A DNA stretch of 64,000 nt, from the NCBI RefSeq assembly GCF_904849725.1, contig NC_058519.1, positions 108,178,881 through 108,242,880 on the forward strand, in the 5' to 3' direction. The position numbers and the translations under genes are program-made. The stretch's first letter is position 1, and each line of letters begins with the position of its first letter. Source of the DNA: Hordeum vulgare subsp. vulgare. Lineage: Eukaryota > Streptophyta > Magnoliopsida > Poales > Poaceae. A model generated the notes under the pieces. The model was not told where the DNA came from, made no database searches, and was given only the letters and a program-made list of their open reading frames with translations. Positions 44,282 through 57,200 of this stretch are shown in pieces.

Positions 44282-45857
44282 CGCGTTCAGCACACGTAGA
44301 GCTCGATGACGATCTCGGCCTTCTTGATCCAGCAAGAGAGACGGAGAAGTAGATGAGTTCTCCGGCAGCGTGACGGCGCTCTGGTGGTGGTGATGATCTA
44401 CTCCTGCAGGGCTCCGCCCGAGCTTCACAGAAATCCGATCTAGAGGCAAAACTATGTGGAATACGTTTGAGTTGCATGTGGCAAAGTTGTATCTCAAAAA
44501 CCCTAAAACCACGAGTATATATAGGAGGAGGGGAGGGGCTAGTCTTGGGGCACAAGGGCCCCAAGGATGCGCCGGCCAAAGGGGGAGGAGGACTACTCCT
44601 TCAATTCGGTTTGGGAAGGAGGAGTCCTCCTCTTCCTTCCCACCTCCCTCTTTCCTTTTTTTCTTTCTTTCCTTTGGTTTTTCACTTGTGGCGCCATAAC
44701 CCTCTTGGGCTGGCTCCACAAGCCCACTAAGGGCTGGTGCGCCACCCTAAGGCTATTGGGCTCACTCCCGGGTGGGTGGGCCCCTCCCGGTGAACACCCG
44801 GAACCCATTCGTCACTCCCGGTACAGTGCCGGAAATGCCCGAAACTTTCCGGTGACCAAATGAAACCATCCTATATATCAATCTTCGTTCCTGGACCATT
44901 CCGGAAACCCTCGTAACATCCGTGATCTCATCTGGGACTCCTAACAACATTCAGTAACAACAAATATAACTCAACTATACTAAAACATCATCGAACCTTA
45001 AGTGTGCAGACCTGCGGGGTCGAGAACTATGTAGACATGACCCGAGACACTCCTCGGTCAATATCCAATGGCGGGACCTGGATGCCCATATTGGATCCTA
45101 CATATTCTCCAAAGATCTTATCGGTTGAACCGCAGTGTCAAGGACTCATATAATCTCGTATGTCATTCCCTGTGTCCTTCGGTATGTTACTTGCCCCGAG
45201 ATTTGATCGTCGGTATCCGCATACCTATTTCAATATCGTTACCGACAAGTCTCTTTACTCGTTCCGTAATACAAGATCCCTTGACTTACACTTAGTCACA
45301 TTGCTTGCAAGGCTTGTTTGTGATGTTGTATTACCGAGTGGGCCCCGAGATACCTCTGTGTCACACGGAGTGACAAATCCCAGTCTTGATCCATACTAAC
45401 TCAAGGTACACCTTCGGAGATAACTGTAGAGCACCTTTATAGTCAGCCAGTTACGTTGTGACGTCTGATACACACAAGGTATTTCTCCGGTGCCAGTGAG
45501 TTATATGATTTCATGGTCATAGGAATAAATACTTGACACGCAGAAAACAATATCAACAAAATAACACGGTCACATGCTACGTTCATAGTTTGGGTCTAGT
45601 CCATCACATGATTCTCCTAATGATGTGATCAAGTTATCAAGTGACAACACTTGCATATAGTCAGAAAACCTTGACTATCCTTGATCAACTGGCTAGCCAA
45701 CTAGAGGCTTGCTAGGGACATTGTTTTGTCTATGTATCCACACATGTATCTATGTTTTCATTCAATACAATTATAACATGGATAATAAACGATTATCTCG
45801 AAACAGGAAATATAATAATAACTATTTTATCATTGCCTCTAGGGCATATTTCCAACA
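44282..45857 (-). repeat. Copia F 3' LTR (5'-flank side truncated)
   Basis: Minus-strand LTR of the same family as Copia I. The right end is TTTCCAACA (45857), the reverse of TGTTGGAAA. Homology runs left to CGCGTTCAGCACACGT at 44282 and then stops, so roughly 240-280 bp of the LTR end and any target duplication are lost. A TATA run lies at about 44514-44521. Confidence 0.85.
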
Positions 45858-45905
45858 GTCTCCCACTTGCACTAGAGTCAATAATCTAGTCCTCACATCG
45901 CCATG
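45858..45905 (-). mobile_element. Copia F polypurine tract and 3' end fragment
   Basis: GTCTCCCACTT (45858-45868) is the reversed polypurine tract. The short remainder matches the end of Copia I just after its stop codon. It ends with ccatg (45901-45905), the left target-site duplication of the Sabrina-like insertion, and resumes at 54218. Confidence 0.85.
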
Positions 45906-47460
45906 TGATACGTCTCCAACGTATCTATAATTTTTGATTGTTCCATGATATTATATTATCAACTTGGGATGTCTTATATGCATTTATGTGCCATTTTATA
46001 TCATTTTTGGGACTAACCTATTAAGTCAGTGCCTAGTGACAGTTTCTGTTTTTTCTGTGTTTTTGACCTTTTTCAGAAACGAATATTAAATGGAGTCCAA
46101 ACGGAATAAAACTTGCGGGGTGATTTTTTTTCCATAACAGAAGATATGCAGAAGACTTTAGAACCAAGGCAGGAGGTCTCATGGGAGGTCACGAGCCCCC
46201 TAGGCGCGCCCTAGGGGGCGCCTAGCCGGCTCGTGGGCCCCCCTTGCCTCCTTTGCCCTACCTCTTTCGCCTATAAATTCCCAAAAATCCCGAAACCAAC
46301 ACAGAGAGCCACGAAAATAATTTTCCGCCGCCGCAAGCTTCTGTCTCCGCAAGATCCCATCTGGGACCGTTCTGGTGCCGTGCCGAAGGGGGATTCGGAC
46401 ACGGAGGGCTTCTTCATCAACACCATTGCCTCTCCGATGATGCGTGAGTAGTTCACAACATACCTTTGAGGCGATAGCTAGTTGCTAGATGGCTTCTTCT
46501 CTCTCTCTTGGATATTCAATACAAAGTTCTCCATGATCTTCATGGAGATCTATCCGATGTAACTTTCTTTTGCGGTGTGTTTGTCGAGATCCGATGAATT
46601 GTGGATTTATGATCAGATTATCTATGAATATTATTTGAGTCTCCTCAGATTTCTTATATGCATGATTTCGTATCCTTGTAATTCTCTTCGAGTTATGGGT
46701 TTCGTTTGGCCAACTTGATCTATAATTCTTGCAATGGGAGAAGTGCTTGGTTTTGGGTCCATATCGTGCGGTGTCCTCACCTAGTGACACAAGGGGTAGC
46801 GGCGCAACGCATCGTGTTGTTTCCATCAAGGTTAAAAAGATGGGGTTTATATCATATTGCATGAATTTATCCCTCTACATCATGTCATCTTGCTTAAGGT
46901 GTTACTCTGTTTGCTATGAACTTATAATACACTAGATGCATGCTTGATAGCGGTCGATGTGTGGAGTAATAGTAGTAGATGCAGAAAGTATCGGTCTACT
47001 TGTCTCAGACGTGATGCCTATATGTATGATCATTGCCTTAGATATCGTCATGACTTTGCGCGATTCTATCAATTGCTCGACAGTAATTCGTTCATCCACA
47101 ACAATACTTGCTATCATGAGAGAAGCCTTTAGTGAACACTATGGCCCGCGGGTCTATTTTACACATTATATATTCAGATCTACATACAAAATACCAAAAG
47201 TACCTTGCTGCACTTTTATTCATATTTACCTTTATCACTCTCAGATCTCACCTTGCAAATAATTGTGAAGGAATTGACAACCCCTTTATCGCGTTGGGTG
47301 CAAGTTTGTTTGTTTTTGCGCAGGTTCATTGGTGCCTCATCTTGATACTCCTACTGGATTGATACCTTGGTTCTCACACTGAGGGAAATACTTATCTCTA
47401 CTTTGCTGCATCACCCTTTGCTCTTCAAGGGAAAAACCAACGCAAGCTCAAGAAGTAGCA
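45906..47460 (+). repeat. Sabrina-like 5' LTR
   Basis: A 1,555-bp LTR, TGATACGTC... to ...AAGTAGCA, with a TATAAA box at 46272-46277 about 10 bp after a GCCTACCTCTTTCGCC-type pyrimidine run. Confidence 0.88.
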
Positions 47461-47490
47461 GGAATAATTTCTAGCGTCGTTGCCGGGGAG
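47461..47490 (+). other. Sabrina-like primer-binding site
   Basis: TAGCGTCGTTGCCGGGGAG follows the LTR and is the tRNA-Asp-type site with two changes from TGGCGCCGTTGCCGGGGA. Confidence 0.75.
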
Positions 47491-47654
47491 TATTCAAGTG
47501 AAGCATATCTACCAAGTACCTATCGCAAACTCATCTCTTGCATTTACATTATTTTCCTTTTTTGTTCGCCCTTTCTTTTGCTTGCTTTCTGTTTGCTTGT
47601 GTTGCCATGTGCCTTCTATTTGCTTGCATCTTCGCTTGCTAAAAATCTATTGAT

Positions 47655-48284
47655 ATGGATCCTCATTCACTTGCTAATGTTTTCAAAAGACCAAATTATG
47701 ATGAACAATTTGCTAGTGAGTTGAGTGCACTTGACTATCTCTATGGAGTTTTGTTTGAAAATCATGAATCTGAAAATTTTGATGAAGTGTTGAAAGAAGA
47801 AAATTATAAAGTGGTTCATGATATATGCTTGAATGAAAAACATGATTGCCATGTTGTTAGTATGAATTCTCTGAATATCTATGATGCTAATGATATGCAA
47901 AACCACAAGCTTGGGGATGCTATGCGTGATGAAGATGATATTTTTTGTTTCCCAAGTTTTGGTGATGACCCTTATGCTATAATTGATCATGAAAAGAATG
48001 CTTTGTGTGATAGTTATATTGTAATATTCCTTCATGATGTTACTGAAAATTACTATGAGAGAGGAACATATGCTTTTACATATTGCAATAATATCAAGCT
48101 TCCTCTCTATGTGTTCAACGTTTTGAAGTTATGCTTGTTTTGCCTTCTTATGCTAGTTAATTCTTGTTCCCATAAATTTTTTGCTCACAAAATTCCTATG
48201 CATAGGAAGTATGTTAGACCTAGATGTGATTTTCACATGCTTTATGATGCTCTCGTTGTGCTTCAGTTCTTGTCTTTTGTGTGA
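47655..48284 (+). CDS. Sabrina-like internal ORF of unknown function
   Basis: A 209-codon frame, starting MDPHSLANVFKRPNYDEQFA, about 165 bp after the primer site in the position where gag would begin. The first 120 residues are acidic (Asp/Glu/Asn-rich). The C-terminal part has a hydrophobic Leu/Cys-rich stretch (LKLCLFCLLMLV) that may be a membrane-type helix. No zinc knuckle, protease or gag motif is visible. It is intact here, which is unusual for the window, but whether it is translated is unknown. Confidence 0.5.
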   Translation: MDPHSLANVFKRPNYDEQFASELSALDYLYGVLFENHESENFDEVLKEENYKVVHDICLNEKHDCHVVSMNSLNIYDANDMQNHKLGDAMRDEDDIFCFPSFGDDPYAIIDHEKNALCDSYIVIFLHDVTENYYERGTYAFTYCNNIKLPLYVFNVLKLCLFCLLMLVNSCSHKFFAHKIPMHRKYVRPRCDFHMLYDALVVLQFLSFV

Positions 48285-50425
48285 GCATCATTGAATTATC
48301 AATGCCTAGCTAAAAGGCTTTAAAGAAAAGCGCTTGTTGGAGGCAACCCAATATTTTTATTTCCTGTCCACACCATCATGATTCTGTTATGATTGTGTTT
48401 TTTATGTTTTAATTAGTGTTTGTGCCAAGTAGAACCTCTATGATTAGTTTTGGTGATAGTTGTTTAATCATGCTGAAAAAGACAGAAACTTTGTGCTCAC
48501 GAAATTATTTTTAATTACTATCCAGAAAGATATTTTGAGTTGATTATTTTTATGCTGATTTCTATGCTAATTTCCCTAATTGTCATAATTTTTTCAGAAT
48601 TTTGGGGATAGCAGAGGTATACGAAATATACAGATTGCTACAGACTGTTCTGTTTTTGACAGATTCTGTTTTTGTTGTGTTGATTACTTATTTTGATGAA
48701 ACTATGGTTAGTATCGGGGGGTACGAGCCATGGATAAGTGAGAATACAGTAATATAACATCAATCTAAATGGAAATTAAGTTTACTACAGTACCTAAAAA
48801 GTTGGTGGTTTGTTTTCTTATGCTAATGATATCACAAGTTTCTGTTTAAGTTTTATGTTGTGAAGTTTTCAAGTTTTGGGTGATGTTCTTGTGGACAATG
48901 GAATAAAGAGTGGAAAGAGACTAAGCTTGGGGATTCCCAAGTCATCCCAAGCCAAATTCAAGGACACCAAAAAGCCTAAGCTTGGGGATGCCCCGGGAAG
49001 GCATCCCCTCTTTCGTCTTCAATCCATCGGTAACGTTACTTGGAGCTATATTTTTATTTACTACATGATATGTGTTTTGCTTGGAGCGTAGTGTATTATA
49101 GGAGTCTTTATTTTTTGTTTTATCACAATCATCCTTGCTGCACACCTTTTTGAGAGGGACATGCACTGATCGTGAATTTGTTAGAATACTGAATGAGCTT
49201 CACTTATATCTTTTGAGCTAGGCAATTTAGCTCCCATCAGCTTCACTTATATCTTTTGAGCTAGATAATTTTGCTCCCACGAGCTTCACTTATATATTTT
49301 GAGATAGATAATTTTTCTCTAGTGCTTCACTTAAATCTTTTTAGAGCACGGCGATGTCATATTTTGTAGAAATAAAAACTCTCGATCTTCACTTATATCA
49401 TTTTGAGAGTGCTCTCTCTAAGTAACTTGGTAATTGGCGTGTGTTATGAAATTAGTCCTAAATATAATAGGCATCCGAAGAGGATATAATAAAAACTTTC
49501 ATATTCAAGTGCATTGATTAGTAAGAGAAGTTTGATTCCTCACAATTAGTTTTGAGATATGGATATGGTAATATTAGAGTTATGTTAGTAGAGTGTTGTG
49601 AATCTAGAAATACTTGTGTTGAGGTTAATGATTCCCGTAGCATGCACGTATGGTGAACCGCTATGTTAGGAAGTCGGATCATAATTGATTTATTGATTGT
49701 CATCCTTTGTGTGGCGGTCGGGATCGCGCGATGGTTAACACCTACCAACCCTTCCCCTAGGAGTATGCGTTTAGCACTTTGTTTCGATTAGTAATAAAAC
49801 TTTCGCAATAAGTATATGAGTTCTTCATGACTAATGTGAGTCCATGGTATAGATGCACTCTCACCTTCCACCATTGCTAGCCTCTCTAGTGCCGCGCAAC
49901 TTTCGCCGGTGCACAAACCCACCATATACCTTCCTCAAAACAACCACCATACCTACCTATTATGGCATTTTCATAGCCATTCCGAGATATATTGCCATGC
50001 AACTTCCACCGTTCCGTCTCATGAAATGTGCCGTCATTTTCACTTTGCCATTGCATGATCGTAAGATAGCTAGCGAGATTTTTCAGCATCATACGCTAAG
50101 CCAGATCGTTGCACATCCCGGTACACTACCGGAGGCATTTCATATAGAGTCATTATTGTTCTAAGTATCGAGTTGTAAGTAAATAAAAGTGTGATGATCA
50201 TCATTATTAGAGCATTGTTCCATGTGAGGAAATAAAAAAGAGAGGCCAAATATGCCCACCAAAAAAAAGAGAAAAAGAGAAAAATGAAATGAAAAAAAAG
50301 AGGCCAAAGAGCCCAAACAAAAAAATGATGAGAGAAAAATAGAGAAGGGACAATGCTACTATCTTTTTCCACACTTGTGCTTCAAAATAGCACCGTGTTC
50401 TTCATGATAGAGAGTCTCTTGTTTT
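48285..50425 (+). mobile_element. Sabrina-like non-coding internal region
   Basis: AT-rich and without convincing frames. It holds two AAGCTTGGGGAT motifs (about 48922-48933 and 48977-48988) and a minisatellite-like tandem array (49195-49400). Confidence 0.7.
49195..49400. repeat. Tandem repeat of about 43 bp inside the Sabrina-like element
   Basis: The word CTTCACTTATATC with a following TTTTGAG(C/A)TAG block recurs at 49198, 49241, 49284, 49325 and 49387, giving spacings of 43, 43, 41 and 62 bp. Confidence 0.8.
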
Positions 50426-50430
50426 GTCAC

Positions 50431-51962
50431 TCCTACTGGCTACGCCTATAGGGATTTCCTTGGCAAGTATGCAAAGGATTCCCCCGCGGCCTTGGAGCCT
50501 TGCGTTGGTGTTCCCTTGAAGAGGAAAGGGTGATGTAGCACAGCGGCGGGAAGTATTTCCCTCAGTTTGAGAACCAAGGTATCAATCCAGTAGGAGGATC
50601 GCGTCAAGTCAAAAGTACCTGCACAAACAAAAAGAGCTTGCACCCAATGCTATGAAGGGGTTGTCAATCCCTTATAGATTGTTTGCAAAGTGAGAACTGA
50701 AAGCAAAAAGTAAACAAAGCAAAGTAAAAGTAAAAGCTGAGATGATAATTGTGAGTAGACCCAGGGGCCGTAGTGTTCACTAGTGGCTTCTCTCATGAAA
50801 GCAAGTATACGGTGGGTGAACGAATTACTGTCGAGCAATTGATAGAACCGCGCAAAGTCATGACGTTATCTATGGCAATGATCATCCATATGGGCATCAC
50901 GTCCAAAACAAGTAGACCGATACTTTCTGCATCTACTACTATTACTCCACACGTTGACCGCTATCCAGCATGCATCTAGTGTATTGAGTTCATAAGAACA
51001 GAGTAACACCTTAAGCAAGATGACATGATGTAGATGGACAATCTCAAATCTATGATGAAAGCCCATCTTGTTACCCTTGATGGCAACAACACGATGTGTG
51101 CCTTGCTGCCCCTTCTGTCACTGGGAAAGGTCACCGCACGGTATGAACCCAAAACCAAGCACTTCTCCCATTGCAAGAATCATAGATCTAGTTGGCCAAA
51201 CAAAACCCAAGACTCGGAGAGACTTACAAGGATATCAAATCATGCATATAAGAAATCAGCAAAGACTCAAATATAATTCATAGATAATCTGATCATAAAT
51301 CCACAATTCATCGGATCTCGACAAACACACCGCCAAAGAGGATTACATCGGATAGATCTCCATGAAGATCATGGAGAACTTTGTATTGAAGATCCAAGAG
51401 AGAGAAGAAGCCATGTAGCTACTAACTACGTACTCGTAGGTCTGAAGTAGACTACTCACGAGTCATTGGAGAGGCAATGATGTTGATGTAGAAGCCCTCT
51501 AGCTCCAAAGTTCTCCAGATGAGATCTCGCGGAAATGGAAGCTTGCGGCGACGGAAAAGTGGTTTCGTGGACGCCCTTAATTTTTCTGGGATTTTAGGGA
51601 ATATATAGGAGAAAGAGCTAGGGCAGGGGAGCTCTAGGGGGGCCACAAGCCTGGTAGCCGCGGCCCCCCTTGCCACGGCTATAGGGCTTGTGGGCTCCCT
51701 GTGGGCCTCCTGCCTTGGCTCTCAAGTCCCCCGATCTTCTTCAGTTCCGGAAAAATTCATTTCGGGGATTTTATTCCGTTTGGACTCCATTCCAAAATCA
51801 GATCTGAAAAGAGTCAAAAACACAGAAAAAACAGGAACTGGCACTTGGCACTGATTAATAAGTTAGTCCCCAAAAAGATATAAAAGGTATATAAAACATC
51901 CAAAGTTGACAAGATAACAGCATGAAACCATCAAAAACTATAGATACGTTTGAGACGTATCA
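50431..51962 (-). repeat. Solo LTR of a related Gypsy, minus strand
   Basis: A 1.53-kb LTR in reverse: the right end reads AGACGTATCA (51962), the reverse of TGATACGTCT. Its body is homologous to the surrounding element's LTRs but diverged. Flanks are gtcac (50426-50430) and atcac (51963-51967), an imperfect duplication. The interrupted host sequence can be rejoined by comparison with Gypsy G (60480-60540), confirming the insertion point. No internal region remains, so LTR-LTR recombination has removed it. Confidence 0.8.
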
Positions 51963-52662
51963 ATCACTTTCATATACTAGTGGGAGTTTTCATTATATAA
52001 CTTGGCTTGTATATTCCAAGGATGGGCTTCCTCAAAATTTCCCTAGGTCTTCGTGAGCAAGCAAGTTGGGTGCACACCCACTAGTTTTCTTGTTGAGCTT
52101 TCATACATTTTTAGCTCTAGTGCATCAGTTGCATGGCAATCCCTACTCATTCACATTGATATCTATTGATGGGCATCTCCATAGCCCGTTGATACGCCGA
52201 GTCGATGTGACCATCTTCTCCTTTTTTCCTCACAACCTCCACCACACTCTATTCCACCTATAGTGCTATATCCATGGCTCACGCTCATGTATTGCGTGAG
52301 AATTGAAAAAGTTTGAGAAAGTAAGAGTGCGAAAACAATTACTTGGCCAATACCGGGGTTGTGCATGATTTAAATTCGTTGTGTGGGGATGATGGAGCAT
52401 AGCCAGACTATATGATTTTGTAGGGATAACTTTCTTTGGCCTTGTTATTTTAAAAGTTCATGATTACTTTGCTAGTATGCTTGAAGTATTATTGTTTTCA
52501 TGTCAACATTAAACTATTGTTTTGAATTTTATGGATCTAAACATTCATGCCACAATAAAGAAGTTACAAAGAACAAATATGTTAGGTAGCATTCCACATC
52601 AAAAATTCGGTCTTTATCACTTCCCTACTCGAGGACGAGCAGGAGTTAAGCTTGGGGATGCT
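51963..52662 (+). mobile_element. Sabrina-like 3' internal tail with polypurine tract
   Basis: Non-coding tail ending AGTTAAGCTTGGGGATGCT (52644-52662), the polypurine tract directly before the 3' LTR. Confidence 0.8.
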
Positions 52663-54212
52663 TGATACGTCTCCAACGTATCTATAATTTTTGATTGTTC
52701 CATGCTATTATATTATCAACTTGGGATGTCTTATATGCATTTATATGCCATTTTATATCATTTTTGGGACTAACTATTAACTCAGTGTCTAGTGCCAGTT
52801 TCTGTTTTTTTCGTGTTTTTGACCTTTTTCACAAAAGAATATTAAACGGAGTCCAAACGGAATAAAACCTGTGGGATGATTTTTTCCATAACAGAAGATA
52901 CGCAGAAGACTTGAGAACCAAGGCAGGAGGTCTCGTGGGAGGTCACGAGCCCCCTTGGCGCACCCTAGGGGGGCGCCTAGCAGGCTCGTGGGCCCCCCTT
53001 GCCTCCTTTTCCCTACCTCTTTCACCTATAAATTCCCAAAAATCCTGAAACCAACACAGAGAGCCACACAAATAATTTTCTGCCGCCGCAAGCTTCTGTC
53101 TCCGCAAGATCCCATGTGGGGACCGTTCTGGTGCCCTGCCAGAGGGGGATTCGGACACGGAGGACTTCTGAATGAACACCATTGCCTCTCCAATGATGCA
53201 TGAGTAGTTCACCACAGACCTTCGGGTCCATAGCTAGTAGCTAGATGGCTTCTTCTTTCTCTTGGATCTTCAATACAAAGTTCTCCATGATCTTCATGGA
53301 GATCAATCCGATGCAACTTTCTTTTGCGGTGTGTTTGTCGAGATCCAATGAATTGTGGATTTATGATCAGATTATCTATGGATATTATTTGAGTCTCCTC
53401 TGATTTCTTATATGCATGATTTCGCATCCTTGTAATTCTCTTCGAGTTATGGGTTTCGTTTGGCCAACTTGATCTATAATTCTTGCAATGGGAGAAGTGC
53501 TTGGTTTTGGGTTCATACCGTGTGATGTCCTCACCTAGTGACAGAAGGGGTAGCGAGGCACGCATCATGTTGTTGCCATCAAGGGTAAAAATATGGGGTT
53601 TATATCATATTGCATGAATTTATCCCTCTACATCATGTCATCTTGCTTAAGGCGTTACTCTGTTTGTTATGAACTTAATACACTAGATGCATGCTGGATA
53701 TCGGTCGATGTGTGGAGAAATAGTAGTAGATACAGAAAGTATCGGCCTACTTGTCTCGGACGTGATGCCTATATGTATGATCATTGCCTTAGATATCGTC
53801 ATGACTTTACGCGATTCTATCAATTGCTCGACAGTAATTCGTTCACCCACCGTAATACTTGCTATCATGAGAGAAGCCTCTAGTGAACACTATGGCCCCC
53901 GAGTCTATTTTACACATTATATATTCAGATCTACATACAAAATACCAAAAATACCTTGCTGCACTTTTATTTATATTTACCTTTTATCACTCTGAGATCT
54001 CACCTTGCAAGTAATCGTGAAGGGATTGCCAACCCCTTTATCGCGTTGGGTGCAAGTTTGTTTGTTTTTGCGCAGGTTCATTGGTGCCTCATCTTGATAC
54101 TCCTACTGGATTGATACCTTGGGTCTCAAACTGAGGGAAATACTTATCTCTACTTTTTTACATCACTCCTTCCTCTTGAAGGGAAAAACCAACGCAAACT
54201 CAAGGAGTAGCA
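52663..54212 (+). repeat. Sabrina-like 3' LTR
   Basis: A 1,550-bp LTR nearly collinear with 45906-47460, with a TATAAA box at 53027-53032. Small indels and scattered substitutions separate the two LTRs. Confidence 0.88.
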
Positions 54213-54217
54213 CCATG

Positions 54218-57200
54218 CGATTTACATTGTAATAAATCTAACACACATACAGTTCTGGTGTTGATCATGTTTTGCCCGTGGAAGAGGTTTAGTCAGCGGA
54301 TCTGCTACATTCAGATCTGTGTGCACTTTGCAAATATTTCCGTCCTCTCCTTCGACGTAGTCGCGGATGAGGTTGAAGCATCGTTTGATGTGCCTGGTCT
54401 TCTTGTGAAACATTGGTTCCTTTGCTAAAGCAATGGCACCAGTGTTGTCACAGAACATAGTTATTGGATTTAGTGCGCTCGGCATAGCTCCAAGATCCGT
54501 CATGAACTGCTTCATCCAGACACCCCTTAGCTGCCTCTGAGGCAGCCATGTACTCCGCTTCACATGTAGAATCTGTTACGACGCTTTGCTTGGAATTGCA
54601 CCAGCTTGCCGCACCCCCATTAAGAATAAATACGTATCCGGTTTGAGACTTAGAGTCATCCGGATTAGTGTCACCCTTTACGACGAGCTCTTCGTCACCT
54701 CCATAAACGAGAAACATTTCCTTAGTCCTTTTCAGGTACTTCAGAATATTCTTGAACGCCGTCCAGTGATCCACTCCTGGATTACTTTGAAACCCGTCTG
54801 CCATACTTATGGCCAAGCTGACGTCTGGTCTAGTGCACAACATTGCATACATGATAGAACCTATGGCTGAAGCATAGGGGACGGAACTCATTTGTTCTCT
54901 ATCTTCCGCAGTTGCTGGGCACTGAGTCTTACTCAATGTTATACCTTGTAACACTGGCAAGAACGCCTTCTTGGACTGTTCCATTTTAAACTTCTTCAAA
55001 ACTTTATCAAGGTATGTGCTTTGTGAAAGTCCTATCACGCGTCTCGATCTATCCCTATAGATCTTAATGCCTACAATGTAAGCAGCTTCTCCTAGGTCCT
55101 TCATAGAGAAACTTTTATTCAAGTAATCCTTTACGCTCTCCAAAAACTCCATGTTGTTTTCAATCAGCAATATGTCATCCACATATAATATTAGAAACGC
55201 CACAGAGCTCCCGCTCACTCTCTTGTAAATACAAGATTCTCCAACCACTTGTATAAACCCAAATGCTTTAATCACCTCATCAAAGCGCTTATTTCAACTC
55301 CGAGATGCTTGCACCAGTCCATAAATGGATCGCTGGAGCTTGCATACTTTGTTAGCATTCTTTGGATCGACAAAACCTTCGGGTTGCATCATATACAACT
55401 CTTCCTTAAGAAAACCGTTAAGGAATGCCGTTTCGACATCCATCTGCCAAATTTCATAATTGAAAAATGCATCTATTGCTAACGTTATTCGGACGGACAT
55501 AAGCATCGCTACCGGTGAGAATGTCTCATCGTAGTCAACTCCTTGAACTTGTGAAAAAACCTTTGCAACAAGTTGATCTTTGTAAACGGCCACATTACCG
55601 TCTACGTCCTTCTTCTTCTTAAAGATCCATTTGTTCTGAATAGCCTTTCGGCCTTCAGGTAATACTTCCAAAGTCCACACTTTGTTTTCATACATAGATC
55701 CTATCTCGGACTTCATGGCCTCCAGCCATTTGTTGGAATCCGGGCCCACCATTGCTTCTTCATAATTCGCAGGTTCATTGTTGTCTAACAACATGATTGA
55801 TAATACATGATTACCATACCACTCACGAGTAGTACGTGATCTTGTCGACCTGTGAGGTCCGATAGGAACTTGATCCGAAATTTCATGATCATGAGCATCA
55901 ACTTCCTCCTCAACCGGTGTCGCTTCGACAGGGTTTCCCCCTGCCCCACACGACCATCTAGAGGGATTAGAGGTTCGACAACCTCATCAAGTTCTATCTT
56001 CCTCCCACTCAATTCTTTCGAGAGAAACTCCTTCTCAAGAAAAGCTCCGTTCTTAGCAACAAACACTTTGCCCTCGGATTTGAGATAGAAGGTGTACCCA
56101 ACTGTCTCCTTTGGGTAACCTATGAAGACGCACTTTTCCGCTTTGGGTTCCACCTTTTCAGGCTGAAGCTTTTTGACATAAGCATCACGTCCCCAAAATT
56201 TAAGAAACGACAATTTGGTCTTTTGCCATACCACAGTTCGTATGGTGTCGTCTCAATGGAGTTTGATGGTGCCCTATTTAAAGTGACTGCAACTGTCTCT
56301 AATGCATAACCCCAAAACCATAATGGCAAATCGATAAGGGACATCATAGATCGCACCATTTCTAATAAAGTATGATTACAACGTTCGGACACACCATTAC
56401 GCTGTGGTGTTCCAGGCGGTGTCAAGTGTGAAATAATTCCACATTGTCATAAGTGAGCACCAAACTCGAAACTCACATATTCACCCCCACGATCAGAACG
56501 TAGGAACTTGATCTTCTTGTTACGGTGATTTTCAACTTCACTCTGAAATTGGTTGAACTTCTCAAACGTTTCAGACTTGTGCTTCATCAAGTAGATATAT
56601 CCATACCTACTCAAATCGTCAGTGAAGGTGAGAAAATAACGATATCCGCCGCGCGCCTCCACACTCATCGGACCGCACACATCGATATGTATGATATCCA
56701 ACAAGTCACTTGCATGCTCCATTGTTCCGGAGAACCGAGTCTTAGTCATCTTGCCCATGAGGCATGGTTTGCACGTGTCAAGTGATTCAAAATCAAGTGA
56801 CTCCAAAAGGCCATCGGAATGGAGTTTCTTCATGCGCTTTACACCAATATGACCTAAGCGGCAGTGCCACAAAAACATGGCGCTATCATTGTTAACTCTA
56901 CATCTTTTGGTCTCAATGTTATGTATATGTGTATCATCGCTATCAAGATTCAGTATGAAAAATCCTCTCACATTGGGTGGATGACCATAAAAGATATTAC
57001 TCATAGAAATAGAACAACCATTATTCTCTGACTTAAACGAGTAACCGTCTAGAAATAAACAATATCGAGATATAATGTTCATGCTTAACGCATGCACTAA
57101 ATAACAATTATTTAAGTTCATAACTAATACTGATGGTAACTGAAGTGAGACTGTGCCGACGGTGATTGCATCAACCTTGGAACCATTTCCCACGCGCATC

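Larger units (their letters stand above)
45906..54212 (+). mobile_element. Sabrina-like Gypsy, structurally complete but lacking pol
   Basis: An 8,307-bp element with two LTRs of about 1.55 kb, both starting TGATACGTCTCCAACG and ending GAGTAGCA or AAGTAGCA, flanked by ccatg (45901-45905 and 54213-54217). A tRNA-Asp-type primer site follows the 5' LTR and a polypurine tract precedes the 3' LTR. The internal region has one 209-codon ORF but no recognisable RT, RNase H or integrase. From memory, this structure and LTR start match the Triticeae element Sabrina. It would have to borrow enzymes from relatives. A 1.5-kb solo LTR is nested at 50431-51962. Confidence 0.85.

Noticed and set aside
44258..44719. 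Minus-strand frame of 153 codons in the Copia F LTR
   Set aside because: It lies wholly or mostly within LTR sequence and is not conserved as a frame in the Copia I LTRs.
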